Notes: a model not told the origin generated them from the letters alone. A DNA stretch of 11,579 nucleotides from Intestinibacter sp. (GCF_022780145.1 NZ_JALEXO010000343.1:1-11579); one strand, 5' to 3'. Positions 1 to 7,132 are shown, counted from the stretch's first letter. Numbers and translations are program-made.

Positions 1-2
1 AA

Positions 3-1805
3 ATGAAAAAAAAGCAAGAAAATATTCGAAATTTTTCCATTATTGCCCATATTGATCATGGGAAAAGTACTTTAGCCGATCGTATTTTAGAAATTACCGG
101 AGCAGTAAGTGAAAGAGAAATGGTGAATCAAGTTCTTGATAGTATGGATTTGGAAAGAGAAAGAGGCATCACTATTAAATTGAATGCTGTAAGTTTAAAT
201 TATAAATTTGAGGGAGAAGAATATTATTTAAATTTAATAGATACTCCAGGGCATGTAGACTTTAATTATGAGGTGTCTAGAAGCTTAGCTGCATGTGAGG
301 GAGCTCTTTTAGTAGTAGATGCAGCACAAGGTGTAGAGGCTCAAACTCTAGCAAATGTGTATTTAGCTCTAGATCAAGATCTAGAAATACTACCAGTAAT
401 AAATAAAATAGACCTTCCAAGTGCAAGACCAGATGAAGTAAAGGAAGAAATAGAGGAAATTATAGGTCTTGATGCAAGTGAAGCGCCATTAGTATCAGCT
501 AAAACAGGTTTAAATATACAAGATGTACTAGAAGATATCGTAAAAAATGTACCTGCCCCACAAGGTGATAAAAATAAACCTTTAAAAGCCTTAATATTTG
601 ACTCATATTACGATGCGTATAAAGGTGTTGTTGCGTATGTAAGAGTATATGAAGGTGAAGTAAAAAAAGGTATGACAATAGAGATGATGAATACCAAAAA
701 GAAATTTGAAGTCACAGAAGTAGGTGTAATGGCTCCTAATCCAACTGAATTAGACAATCTTCAAGCTGGAGATGTTGGATATATAGCTGCAAGCATAAAA
801 GACATCAGAAGCTGTCATGTCGGCGATACTATAACAGATGCCAAAAATCCTACAGATGAACCTCTTCCAGGATATAAAAAGGCTACACCTATGGTTTACT
901 GTGGTATATATCCAGGCGAAGGTGAAAAATACGAAAACGTAAAAGATGCCCTTGAAAAATTACAAGTAAATGATGCAGCTTTAGAGTTTGAAACAGAGAC
1001 TTCAGCAGCATTGGGATTTGGATTTAGATGTGGATTTTTAGGATTATTACATCTAGAAATAATAGAAGAAAGATTAGAAAGAGAATTTGATTTAAATCTA
1101 GTAACAACAGCTCCATCTGTTATATACAGAGTAACTAAGACATCTGGAGAAGTAGTTATGATACAAAATCCTACAAATTTACCAGAATCATCAGAAATAA
1201 AAATGATAGAAGAACCTATCGTAAAAGCCGATATAATAGTTCCTAAGGACTTTGTAGGAGTCGTAATGGAATTATGTCAAGAAAGACGTGGAACTATGCT
1301 TCACATGGAATATATAGACCCTAAGAGGGTTATGCTACATTATGATCTACCTCTTAATGAAGTTATATACGATTTCTTCGATGCGTTAAAATCTAGAACT
1401 AGAGGATACGGCTCACTAGATTATGAAATGAAGGGATACCAACCTTCTACACTAGTCAAATTAGATATATTAATAAACAAAGAGCAAGTAGATGCCCTTA
1501 GCTTTATCGTACACGAATCAAAGGCTTATTCTAGAGGTAAGGCTATGTGTGAAAAATTAAAAAATGAAATACCAAGACATCAATTCGCCGTGCCAATACA
1601 AGCAGCTGTTGGAAATAAAATAATAGCTAGAGAAACTATAAGTGCACTTAGAAAAGACGTACTTGCTAAATGCTACGGTGGAGATATATCTCGTAAAAAG
1701 AAACTTCTTGAAAAACAAAAAGAAGGTAAGAAACGTATGAGACAAATCGGAAATGTAGAGGTACCACAAAAGGCATTTATGGCTGTTTTAAAATTAGACG
1801 ATTAA
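3..1805 (+). CDS. lepA: Elongation factor 4 (LepA), ribosome-associated GTPase
   Basis: This 600-residue protein has the usual length and domain order of LepA/EF4, a translational GTPase that binds the ribosome and is thought to back-translocate or remodel stalled complexes. The GTPase motifs are visible: the P-loop AHIDHGKST at residues 15-23, the switch II DTPGH at 80-84 and the NKID specificity motif at 134-137. The C-terminal half carries the EF-G-like domains and the lysine-rich LepA-specific tail. The ATG at position 3 is the likely start because IRNFSIIAHIDHGKST follows at the distance normal for the family, but its ribosome binding site lies outside the window. Codon choice changes abruptly after about residue 58: isoleucine is ATT or ATC in all 8 early cases, then almost always ATA. 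In many Clostridia the next gene is hemW; here a polyglutamate locus intervenes. Confidence 0.97.
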   Translation: MKKKQENIRNFSIIAHIDHGKSTLADRILEITGAVSEREMVNQVLDSMDLERERGITIKLNAVSLNYKFEGEEYYLNLIDTPGHVDFNYEVSRSLAACEGALLVVDAAQGVEAQTLANVYLALDQDLEILPVINKIDLPSARPDEVKEEIEEIIGLDASEAPLVSAKTGLNIQDVLEDIVKNVPAPQGDKNKPLKALIFDSYYDAYKGVVAYVRVYEGEVKKGMTIEMMNTKKKFEVTEVGVMAPNPTELDNLQAGDVGYIAASIKDIRSCHVGDTITDAKNPTDEPLPGYKKATPMVYCGIYPGEGEKYENVKDALEKLQVNDAALEFETETSAALGFGFRCGFLGLLHLEIIEERLEREFDLNLVTTAPSVIYRVTKTSGEVVMIQNPTNLPESSEIKMIEEPIVKADIIVPKDFVGVVMELCQERRGTMLHMEYIDPKRVMLHYDLPLNEVIYDFFDALKSRTRGYGSLDYEMKGYQPSTLVKLDILINKEQVDALSFIVHESKAYSRGKAMCEKLKNEIPRHQFAVPIQAAVGNKIIARETISALRKDVLAKCYGGDISRKKKLLEKQKEGKKRMRQIGNVEVPQKAFMAVLKLDD

Positions 1806-1834
1806 TAAGCTGTAAAATTTAATAAAAGTAGTGA

Positions 1835-1884
1835 TGAGCTCTATACAAATATATTTATAAGAAATATCGTTTGGATAGAGTTCA
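1835..1884 (+). terminator. Long stem-loop after lepA, probable terminator
   Basis: Thirty bases after the lepA stop, TGAGCTCTAT (1835-1844) pairs with ATAGAGTTCA (1875-1884), with one G-T pair. The stem continues after one mismatch with CAAA/TTTG and then ATATTT/AAATAT around a five-base loop. The position fits a lepA terminator. No clean T run follows the right arm, so intrinsic termination may be partial, and the hairpin could instead protect the 3' end of the mRNA. Confidence 0.5.
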
Positions 1885-2205
1885 TTCATTATATAGTCAT
1901 ATAATTAGAAGTATTATATTTAAACTTATTTTTATTTGTATAAATTAATTTGTTTATATAAAATAAATATTATAAAAATAATATAAAATAAATAAATAAA
2001 GTAGTGACATTCTTGAAAAAAAGAGTATTATATATAATGAAAATAAAAAATTGAAAGTTTACGAGGATTATCTTGCAGAATTTTGTAATTTTTAAGAAAA
2101 TGAAAGAATTTAAACGAGTCATATTTATTGAAAAGGTATGTAAAATAATATAAAATAGACTTATGAAAAAAATGCGATTGATTTTATGTTGGAAAATAGG
2201 TTGTT

Positions 2206-2228
2206 TTTAGTGCATTAAAAACACTAAA
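2206..2228 (+). promoter_or_regulatory. Inverted repeat upstream of the pgsB promoter, possible operator
   Basis: TTTAGTG (2206-2212) is repeated inverted as CACTAAA (2222-2228) with a nine-base spacer. Its centre lies about 70 bases before the inferred transcription start, a position typical of an activator site. It might also be a short RNA hairpin if transcription comes from further upstream. The binding protein cannot be named, and in DNA this AT-rich a seven-base arm can arise by chance. Confidence 0.3.
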
Positions 2229-2251
2229 TTCTACAAAATAGAAAAAAATAC

Positions 2252-2280
2252 TTTTAGAAAAGATATTTTTTTGGTATAAT
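2252..2280 (+). promoter_or_regulatory. Sigma-A promoter with extended -10, polyglutamate operon
   Basis: A perfect TATAAT (2275-2280) is preceded by TGG, giving the extended -10 form TGN-TATAAT. The -35 is poor: TTTTAG (2252-2257) at 17 bases or TTTAGA (2253-2258) at 16. An extended -10 commonly makes up for a weak -35. Transcription would begin near 2287, leaving a leader of about 130 bases before pgsB. Confidence 0.6.
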
Positions 2281-2402
2281 CTTATGAGTTGTTAAATATA
2301 AGTAAATTATCGAGTTTTATTTCTTGATTAAAAATTAAAATACTTTTATGTTTTAGTGTAAATTTTGATAAGTGGTGATAAAAAATATAAAAGTTAATCT
2401 TT

Positions 2403-2419
2403 AGGAGGGATGAGTTATT
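2403..2419 (+). promoter_or_regulatory. Ribosome binding site that places the pgsB start at ATT
   Basis: A perfect AGGAGG (2403-2408) is followed, eight bases later, by ATT (2417-2419) in the pgsB frame. The first in-frame canonical start, GTG at 2438, is 29 bases from this site and has no ribosome binding site of its own. The in-frame stop TGA at 2411-2413 rules out any start further upstream. The out-of-frame ATG at 2410 is only one base from AGGAGG and stops after 18 codons. Confidence 0.65.
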
Positions 2420-3631
2420 TTTATTATAGTAGTATGTGTGGCAATATTATTAATTTTAGGTATTAGAGAACAATTGGCACAAAAGAGAAATGTTGAAAAA
2501 ATACCAATAAGGGTAAATATAAATGGAATAAGAGGAAAATCTACAGTAACTAGATTAATAACTAGTATTTTAACAGAAGCAGGATATAGAACTATAGGTA
2601 AGACAACTGGTACAGCTGCTAGAATGATTTATTGGTTTCAAGATGATGAAGACATCATAGTTAGAAAGCCACAAGGGGCAAACATAGGAGAACAATTAAA
2701 AGTTTTGCAAAAAGCTGCTGACTTAGATGCAGAGGCTTTAGTTTGCGAGTGTATGGCTGTAAACCCTGATTATCAAAAAGTTTTCCAATTTAGAATGTTA
2801 GAATCTAATATCGTGGTTATAGTTAACGTATTGGAAGACCATTTAGATGTTATGGGTCCAACATTAGATCAAATTGCACAAGCGTTTGGAGCGACAATAC
2901 CATATGATGGATATTTAATAACAGTTGATGGTCCTTATGCTAATTACTTTAAGGAAATCGCAGCAGAGAGAAATACTAAGGTAATACTTGCAGATAATTC
3001 AAAAATTACAGATGAATATTTAGCTCAATTTGATTATATGATATTCCCAGAAAATGCTTCATTAGCTTTAGCAGTAGGTCAAGCTTTAGGTATAGATGAA
3101 GAAACATGCTTTAAAGGTATGTTAAATGCACATCCAGACCCAGGAGCAATGAGAATTACTAGAATTGGTGATGAAGATTTAAACTGTACATTTGTAAATG
3201 GTTTTGCGGCAAATGATCCACAATCAACAGTTAATATTTGGGAAAGAGTTAAGGAATTAGATTACAACACTGAAGATCCTATAGTTATTATGAACTGTAG
3301 AGAGGACAGAGTTGATAGAACTGAGATATTTGTTTCAGATGTATTTCCAAAAATACAAACTCATACTTTAGTTGCTATTGGTGAAGTTACAGACCCAATT
3401 ACAACGGCGTATAAAAATGGGGAATTCCCTAATGTCAAAAATTATATAGACTTAGAATATGCTGAACCGGATAAAATTATAGAAACTATTTATCCATTAT
3501 TAAAAGACAGAATGTTATTTGGTGTAGGTAATATACATGGTCAAGGTGAACCTTTCATCGAAAAATTATTAAGTATGAGTAGAGATGAAGACACAATAGT
3601 AGTAGATAGTGAAGAAAAAACTTTAGGATAG
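2417..3631 (+). CDS. pgsB: Poly-gamma-glutamate synthase subunit PgsB/CapB, probable ATT start
   Basis: PgsB/CapB is the ATP-dependent ligase of polyglutamate synthesis, related to Mur ligases, and works with PgsC at the membrane. Numbered from ATT 2417 the protein has 404 residues, close to about 393 in Bacillus subtilis. Visible features are a hydrophobic N-terminal segment (about residues 2-16), RVNINGIRGKSTVTR (32-46) containing the nucleotide-binding GIRGKST (37-43), and the family stretches CMAVNPDYQ, NVLEDHLDVMGPTLD, NGFAAND, MNCREDRVDRT and GVGNIHG. Starting at GTG 2438 would remove seven residues of the membrane segment; starting at ATT restores an N-terminus the same length as the B. 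subtilis protein (from memory). Isoleucine codons are mixed (by my count 22 ATA, 14 ATT, 4 ATC), unlike most of lepA. pgsC follows after 21 bases. Function is near certain; the start codon is inferred. Confidence 0.95.
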   Translation: MFIIVVCVAILLILGIREQLAQKRNVEKIPIRVNINGIRGKSTVTRLITSILTEAGYRTIGKTTGTAARMIYWFQDDEDIIVRKPQGANIGEQLKVLQKAADLDAEALVCECMAVNPDYQKVFQFRMLESNIVVIVNVLEDHLDVMGPTLDQIAQAFGATIPYDGYLITVDGPYANYFKEIAAERNTKVILADNSKITDEYLAQFDYMIFPENASLALAVGQALGIDEETCFKGMLNAHPDPGAMRITRIGDEDLNCTFVNGFAANDPQSTVNIWERVKELDYNTEDPIVIMNCREDRVDRTEIFVSDVFPKIQTHTLVAIGEVTDPITTAYKNGEFPNVKNYIDLEYAEPDKIIETIYPLLKDRMLFGVGNIHGQGEPFIEKLLSMSRDEDTIVVDSEEKTLG

Positions 3632-3652
3632 AAAGGAATTGAGGAGGATTAC

Positions 3653-4102
3653 ATGGGAATTAGTGAATTATATGTAGCTATTATTTTAGGATTAACGTTG
3701 AGTTTATTATTTCAAGAAAAGTTTGGGATAAATCCAGGTGGGATGGTAGTCCCTGGATATATGGCTTTATCATTGAGTGACCCAAAAGGGATAATAGTTA
3801 TATTTTTAATAAGTTTATTGACATATATGATAGTTGAATTTGGTTTAAATAAATTTTTAATATTATACGGTAGAAGAAGATTTTTAGCTTTATTATTTGT
3901 AAGTATGATTTTAAATTTAGTAATAACTGCAGTTAATGCATCTATGGGTGATGCATTAGGAGCTCTTGAAGCTATAAGAATAGTTATTCCTGGATTAATA
4001 GCAAATGCTTATTATAAACAAGGTATAAAATTAACTGTAGCAAGTTCATTAGGTGTTTCTTTAGTTGTATATGGTATTATTTGTTTCTTACCATTTGTAT
4101 AG
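3653..4102 (+). CDS. pgsC: Poly-gamma-glutamate biosynthesis membrane protein PgsC/CapC
   Basis: PgsC/CapC is the integral-membrane partner of PgsB in polyglutamate synthesis, and this protein has exactly the family's typical 149 residues. Hydrophobic segments lie at about residues 4-20, 46-62, 78-95, 105-119 and 126-149. Conserved family stretches are visible: VVPGY (32-36), LYGRRRF (71-77), PGLIAN (113-118) and KQG (122-124). The ATG has AGGAGG (3642-3647) five bases upstream. The gene starts 21 bases after the pgsB stop, so the two are co-transcribed and probably act as one complex. In Bacillus operons pgsA/capA follows pgsC; here the next gene is instead a very small one. Confidence 0.95.
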   Translation: MGISELYVAIILGLTLSLLFQEKFGINPGGMVVPGYMALSLSDPKGIIVIFLISLLTYMIVEFGLNKFLILYGRRRFLALLFVSMILNLVITAVNASMGDALGALEAIRIVIPGLIANAYYKQGIKLTVASSLGVSLVVYGIICFLPFV

Positions 4103-4115
4103 AGAGGTATGAGAT

Positions 4116-4250
4116 ATGAGCAGAGAGTTAACAATAAAAGAAAAAATCCAAATAATGATAAAAAATAGAAAAGAAATAACTTTTTCAGGGTTATGTATTT
4201 TAATAGTTATATTGTATGTCGCATATTTAGTTTTAGAAATTAATTTCTAA
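4116..4250 (+). CDS. capE: Small CapE/PgsE-like membrane protein of the polyglutamate locus
   Basis: This is a 44-codon ORF beginning ATG, with GAGAGG (4102-4107) eight bases upstream and only 13 bases after the pgsC stop. The protein has a charged, lysine-rich N-terminal half (MSRELTIKEKIQIMIKNRKE) and one membrane-spanning segment at about residues 24-41 (GLCILIVILYVAYLVLEI). This matches the size and shape of CapE of Bacillus anthracis (47 residues) and PgsE, tiny proteins encoded in polyglutamate operons and, for CapE, needed for synthesis. Assignment rests on size, topology and position, since such short proteins share little sequence. It is easily missed by gene callers with a length cut-off. 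If it is CapE-like it probably joins the PgsB-PgsC complex in the membrane. Confidence 0.75.
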   Translation: MSRELTIKEKIQIMIKNRKEITFSGLCILIVILYVAYLVLEINF

Positions 4251-4317
4251 AACTTTTATGTGTATATAAATAAAATTTTTTTTATATAAAATTTACAAGT
4301 AAAAGGAGAGGAAAAAT

Positions 4318-5922
4318 TTGGCAAAAAAAATAGCGAGTGTATTTGCAGTAATAATTTTATGCTTAAGCCTAGTTTTCTACGATAATATTGCTGCTCTTTT
4401 TAATAAATCTGTGAATAAAGCTTTAGATAGAGATGTTACTTCTGGATACGGCGTGAGTTCATCTAATGAATTGGCGGTAGAAGTTGGAATGAAGGTTTTA
4501 AAAGATGGAGGAAATGCAGTTGACGCAGCAGCAGCGATATCATATGTACTAGGAGTTGTTGAGCCATATGGTTCTGGAATCGGCGGTGGAGGATGTATGC
4601 TTGTATACCTACCTGATTCTAAGGATTATAAATTCTATAACTATAGAGAAACAGCACCTATTAGCTCTGATACGATGAAAAGTACAATTGGTGTGCCAGG
4701 CTTTGTTAAAGGTATAGAAACTGTTCAAAGTGAACATGGTAAACTTAAAATGAGTGATTTACTTCAACCAGCTATAGATTTAGCAAAAGATGGATTTGAA
4801 ATGAATCAAAATCTATACAATCGATTAAGCGTATATAAAGGTTATTCTGATTTATCTCAAATGACTCAGTTCTTTGAAGCAAATGGAGAACCTAAAGCTG
4901 TAGGCAAAAATATAGTTCAACCTGAACTAGCTGATACATTAACTCAAATTCAAAAGAATGGTTCTGATGCTTTTTATAAGGGAGAAATAGCACAAAAATT
5001 AACTACAGGTGCTTATTTTACAGCAGAAGATTTGTCTAGCTATGAAGTTGAAGAACAAGAACCTATAACAGGAGATTTCAATGGATATGACGTAGTTACA
5101 GCTCCTGCGCCTTTTAGTGGTGTAACTTTATTACAAATTCTCAACATGATAGAATATGTAGATTTACCAAGCTATGACGAAGACCCTGTAAAATATATAG
5201 AAGAAATGACAAAAATATCTAATATAGCATATACAAGTAGACAAGCAAATATATCAGATCCTAATTTTAATAGTGAAGAAAAAGACTATCAAAAATTAAC
5301 TACAGATAAGTACGCAAAATATCTATATAAAAAGAACGAAGTAAAAGATATAGACGATATGGAAAGTGAAGATACAACAGCATTTGTCGTTACAGATTCA
5401 TCAGGAATGGTAGTATCATGTACTAATACATTAGGTGATTTCTTCGGAAGTCAAGTATCTGTTGGAGGCTTCTTCTTAAACGATGCTTCAATTCATTTTA
5501 ATGAAAATAGTTATTCAATAAATAAATACGAACCAGGTAAGAGATCTAGAACCTTTATAGCTCCATCTATAATCACTAAGGGTGATGACTTTATGATGGG
5601 AATTGCTACTCCAGGTGGAAATGCTATACCTCAAGTACTAGCTCAAGTTATAAATTGGAACTTAAGAGATGGTGTAGATTTACAAAAGGCAGTAGATAAA
5701 CCTAGATTTGTATTTAGAAATTCTAAAGAAGTATATTATGAGGAAGAAATTCCTGATGATATAAGACAACAAATAGCAGCAGATGGAAATACTTATTCAT
5801 TAAATTATTATGATTCTAATATTATGTATGGATCAATCCAAGCAATTTCTAAGGATAAGGATCTTGGAATAAATGGAACTGCTGATGAAAGAAGACGTGG
5901 AACTTACCAAGTTAAATATTAA
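4318..5922 (+). CDS. capD: Gamma-glutamyltransferase, CapD-type polyglutamate transferase/depolymerase
   Basis: This 534-residue member of the gamma-glutamyltranspeptidase family is predicted to self-cleave between D352 and T353, exposing T353 as nucleophile and giving subunits of about 352 and 182 residues. The family signatures are present: GGNAVDAA (64-71), SGIGGGG (86-92), substrate-carboxylate arginine R110 in RETAP, the nucleophile region DTTAFVV (352-358), oxyanion glycines G433-G434 in TPGGN and the C-terminal ADERRRG. An N-terminal hydrophobic stretch (about 5-21) acts as signal or membrane anchor, so the enzyme works outside the cell. In B. anthracis CapD attaches polyglutamate to peptidoglycan and trims it; the linkage to pgsBC supports the same role here, though a plain glutathione-type activity cannot be excluded. 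The start is TTG with AAGGAG (4303-4308) nine bases upstream. It lies 67 bases after capE and ends at a terminator. Confidence 0.9.
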   Translation: MAKKIASVFAVIILCLSLVFYDNIAALFNKSVNKALDRDVTSGYGVSSSNELAVEVGMKVLKDGGNAVDAAAAISYVLGVVEPYGSGIGGGGCMLVYLPDSKDYKFYNYRETAPISSDTMKSTIGVPGFVKGIETVQSEHGKLKMSDLLQPAIDLAKDGFEMNQNLYNRLSVYKGYSDLSQMTQFFEANGEPKAVGKNIVQPELADTLTQIQKNGSDAFYKGEIAQKLTTGAYFTAEDLSSYEVEEQEPITGDFNGYDVVTAPAPFSGVTLLQILNMIEYVDLPSYDEDPVKYIEEMTKISNIAYTSRQANISDPNFNSEEKDYQKLTTDKYAKYLYKKNEVKDIDDMESEDTTAFVVTDSSGMVVSCTNTLGDFFGSQVSVGGFFLNDASIHFNENSYSINKYEPGKRSRTFIAPSIITKGDDFMMGIATPGGNAIPQVLAQVINWNLRDGVDLQKAVDKPRFVFRNSKEVYYEEEIPDDIRQQIAADGNTYSLNYYDSNIMYGSIQAISKDKDLGINGTADERRRGTYQVKY

Positions 5923-5927
5923 TATAT

Positions 5928-5956
5928 AAAGGCGAACTCTTTTGGGTTTGCCTTTT
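5928..5956 (+). terminator. Intrinsic terminator of the polyglutamate operon
   Basis: AAAGGCGAAC (5928-5937) pairs with GTTTGCCTTT (5946-5955) around an eight-base loop, with one G-T pair, and ends in a TTTT run. It begins five bases after the capD stop, so it marks the end of the pgsB-pgsC-capE-capD transcript. Confidence 0.8.
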
Positions 5957-5974
5957 AAATTTTATGGTTATAAT
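5948..5974 (+). promoter_or_regulatory. Probable hemW promoter overlapping the terminator
   Basis: A perfect TATAAT lies at 5969-5974. The best -35 is TTGCCT (5948-5953) with 15 bases between, or TTTGCC (5947-5952) with 16, both inside the right arm of the preceding terminator. Transcription would start near 5981. The -10 is ideal but the -35 is weak. The position supports the TTG at 6006 as the hemW start rather than the upstream ATG at 5964. Confidence 0.45.
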
Positions 5975-6005
5975 TTATAAAAAAGAAATCGAAGAAGGTG
6001 ATTTT

Positions 6006-7127
6006 TTGTTAGGATTATACATACATATACCGTTTTGTGTAAAAAAATGTAAATATTGCGATTTTAACTCTTATAAAATTGTCAAAAGTGAAAAAGATAG
6101 ATTTTTATCAGATTTAAAAAAAGAGATGAGTTTATACAAAAATAAAGATAGAAAAATAAATAGCATATTCTTTGGAGGAGGAACACCTAGTATCCTAGAT
6201 AACAAAGATATAAAAATGATAATGCAAGAAATAGAAAACAATTTTTATATAGATAAAGATGCCGAAATATCTATGGAATGCAATCCTGGGACGTTAAATG
6301 AGGACAAATTAAGATTTATGAAGTCTATAGGTATAAATAGGCTCAGTATAGGCTTGCAGGCCTTACAAAAGGATTTACTGAACTTTATAGGTAGAATACA
6401 TACTTATGAAGAATTTGAAAAAAACTATATACAAGCGAGAAAGGTTGGATTTGAAAATATAAATATTGACTTAATGTATAATTTACCAAATCAGACATTT
6501 CAAGATTGGAAAGAGACTCTTCAAAAGGTTGTCGATTTAAATCCAGAGCATATATCGGCGTATTCTCTGATTTTAGAGGAGGGTACAAAGCTATACGATA
6601 TGTATATGAATAAAGAGTTTGAAATGGGCGACGAAGATGAAGATATTAAAATGTACGAATACACTATAAATTATTTAAAATCAAAAGGCTACAATCAATA
6701 CGAAATATCTAATTACGCCAAAGATACATATGAATGTAAACACAACATATTATACTGGAAATGTAAAAATTATATAGGTTTAGGACCGGGAGCATCTGGA
6801 TATATTAATAATGTTAGATACAATAATGAAAGAAGTCTAGATTCTTATCACGATAAATTATCTAAAAATCAAAAGCCTATAGAGTTTTTTGAAGAACTGA
6901 CTTTAAAGGACAAAATAGAGGAAAAAATTATTATGGGTCTTAGAATGAATGAAGGAATAATTTTTAAGGACTTTGAGGAGTTTGGCATAGATTTTGAAAG
7001 TAAATATAAAGAACAGTTAAATAAACAAATTGAGTTGGGTTTAATAATAAAAACAAATAAAGGAATTAAACTCACTCAAAGGGGAAGAGAAATATCAAAC
7101 AGCATTTTTTTAGATTATATAGATTAA
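6006..7127 (+). CDS. hemW: Heme chaperone HemW, radical SAM protein
   Basis: HemW binds heme and a 4Fe-4S cluster and is thought to deliver heme to target proteins. From the TTG at 6006 the protein has 373 residues, normal for the family. The radical SAM motif CVKKCKYCDF gives cysteines 11, 15 and 18. Phenylalanine stands at position 20, where true coproporphyrinogen dehydrogenase HemN has a fourth cysteine, which separates HemW from HemN. GGGTPS, the SAM-binding glycine motif, follows. TTG 6006 is preferred because AAGGTG (5995-6000) lies just before it and homologues start close to LGLYIHIPFC. The in-frame ATG at 5964 has no ribosome binding site and lies at the -10 of the likely promoter. 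The gene is often annotated hemN or as oxygen-independent coproporphyrinogen III oxidase in Clostridia, which is probably wrong. The heat-shock operon begins right after it. Confidence 0.93.
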   Translation: MLGLYIHIPFCVKKCKYCDFNSYKIVKSEKDRFLSDLKKEMSLYKNKDRKINSIFFGGGTPSILDNKDIKMIMQEIENNFYIDKDAEISMECNPGTLNEDKLRFMKSIGINRLSIGLQALQKDLLNFIGRIHTYEEFEKNYIQARKVGFENINIDLMYNLPNQTFQDWKETLQKVVDLNPEHISAYSLILEEGTKLYDMYMNKEFEMGDEDEDIKMYEYTINYLKSKGYNQYEISNYAKDTYECKHNILYWKCKNYIGLGPGASGYINNVRYNNERSLDSYHDKLSKNQKPIEFFEELTLKDKIEEKIIMGLRMNEGIIFKDFEEFGIDFESKYKEQLNKQIELGLIIKTNKGIKLTQRGREISNSIFLDYID

Positions 7128-7132
7128 AAGTA

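Larger units (their letters stand above)
1885..2416 (+). other. AT-rich intergenic region upstream of the polyglutamate genes
   Basis: I see no convincing gene here. All frames are broken into very short ORFs without good ribosome binding sites. The stretch is extremely AT-rich, especially 1905-2000. The right part holds an inverted repeat (2206-2228), a strong promoter (2252-2280) and a leader of about 130 bases. A second, weaker promoter-like pair, GTGACA (2004-2009) and TATTAT (2026-2031) with 16 bases between, is followed by no ORF longer than a few codons. It could be chance or could drive a short RNA. I recognise no riboswitch, tRNA or mobile-element end. Confidence 0.6.

Noticed and set aside
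1557..1769. Open frame of 70 codons on the minus strand inside lepA
   Set aside because: It lies wholly opposite a conserved gene, has no ribosome binding site, and its composition reflects the complement of lysine-rich LepA codons.
1826..2007. AAGTAGTGA repeated at 1826-1834 and 1999-2007 as possible insertion-site duplications
   Set aside because: Nine bases in a very AT-rich spacer, with no element between or inverted ends, is within chance expectation; both copies also lie on the same side of the polyglutamate locus.
2410..2466. Out-of-frame ATG with 18 codons overlapping the pgsB start, as a possible leader peptide
   Set aside because: The ATG is one base from AGGAGG, too close for initiation, and the peptide has no notable composition.
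4263..4288. TATATAAA/TTTATATA hairpin between capE and capD as a terminator
   Set aside because: The stem is entirely A-T, the T run is in the loop rather than after the stem, and capD clearly belongs with the upstream genes.
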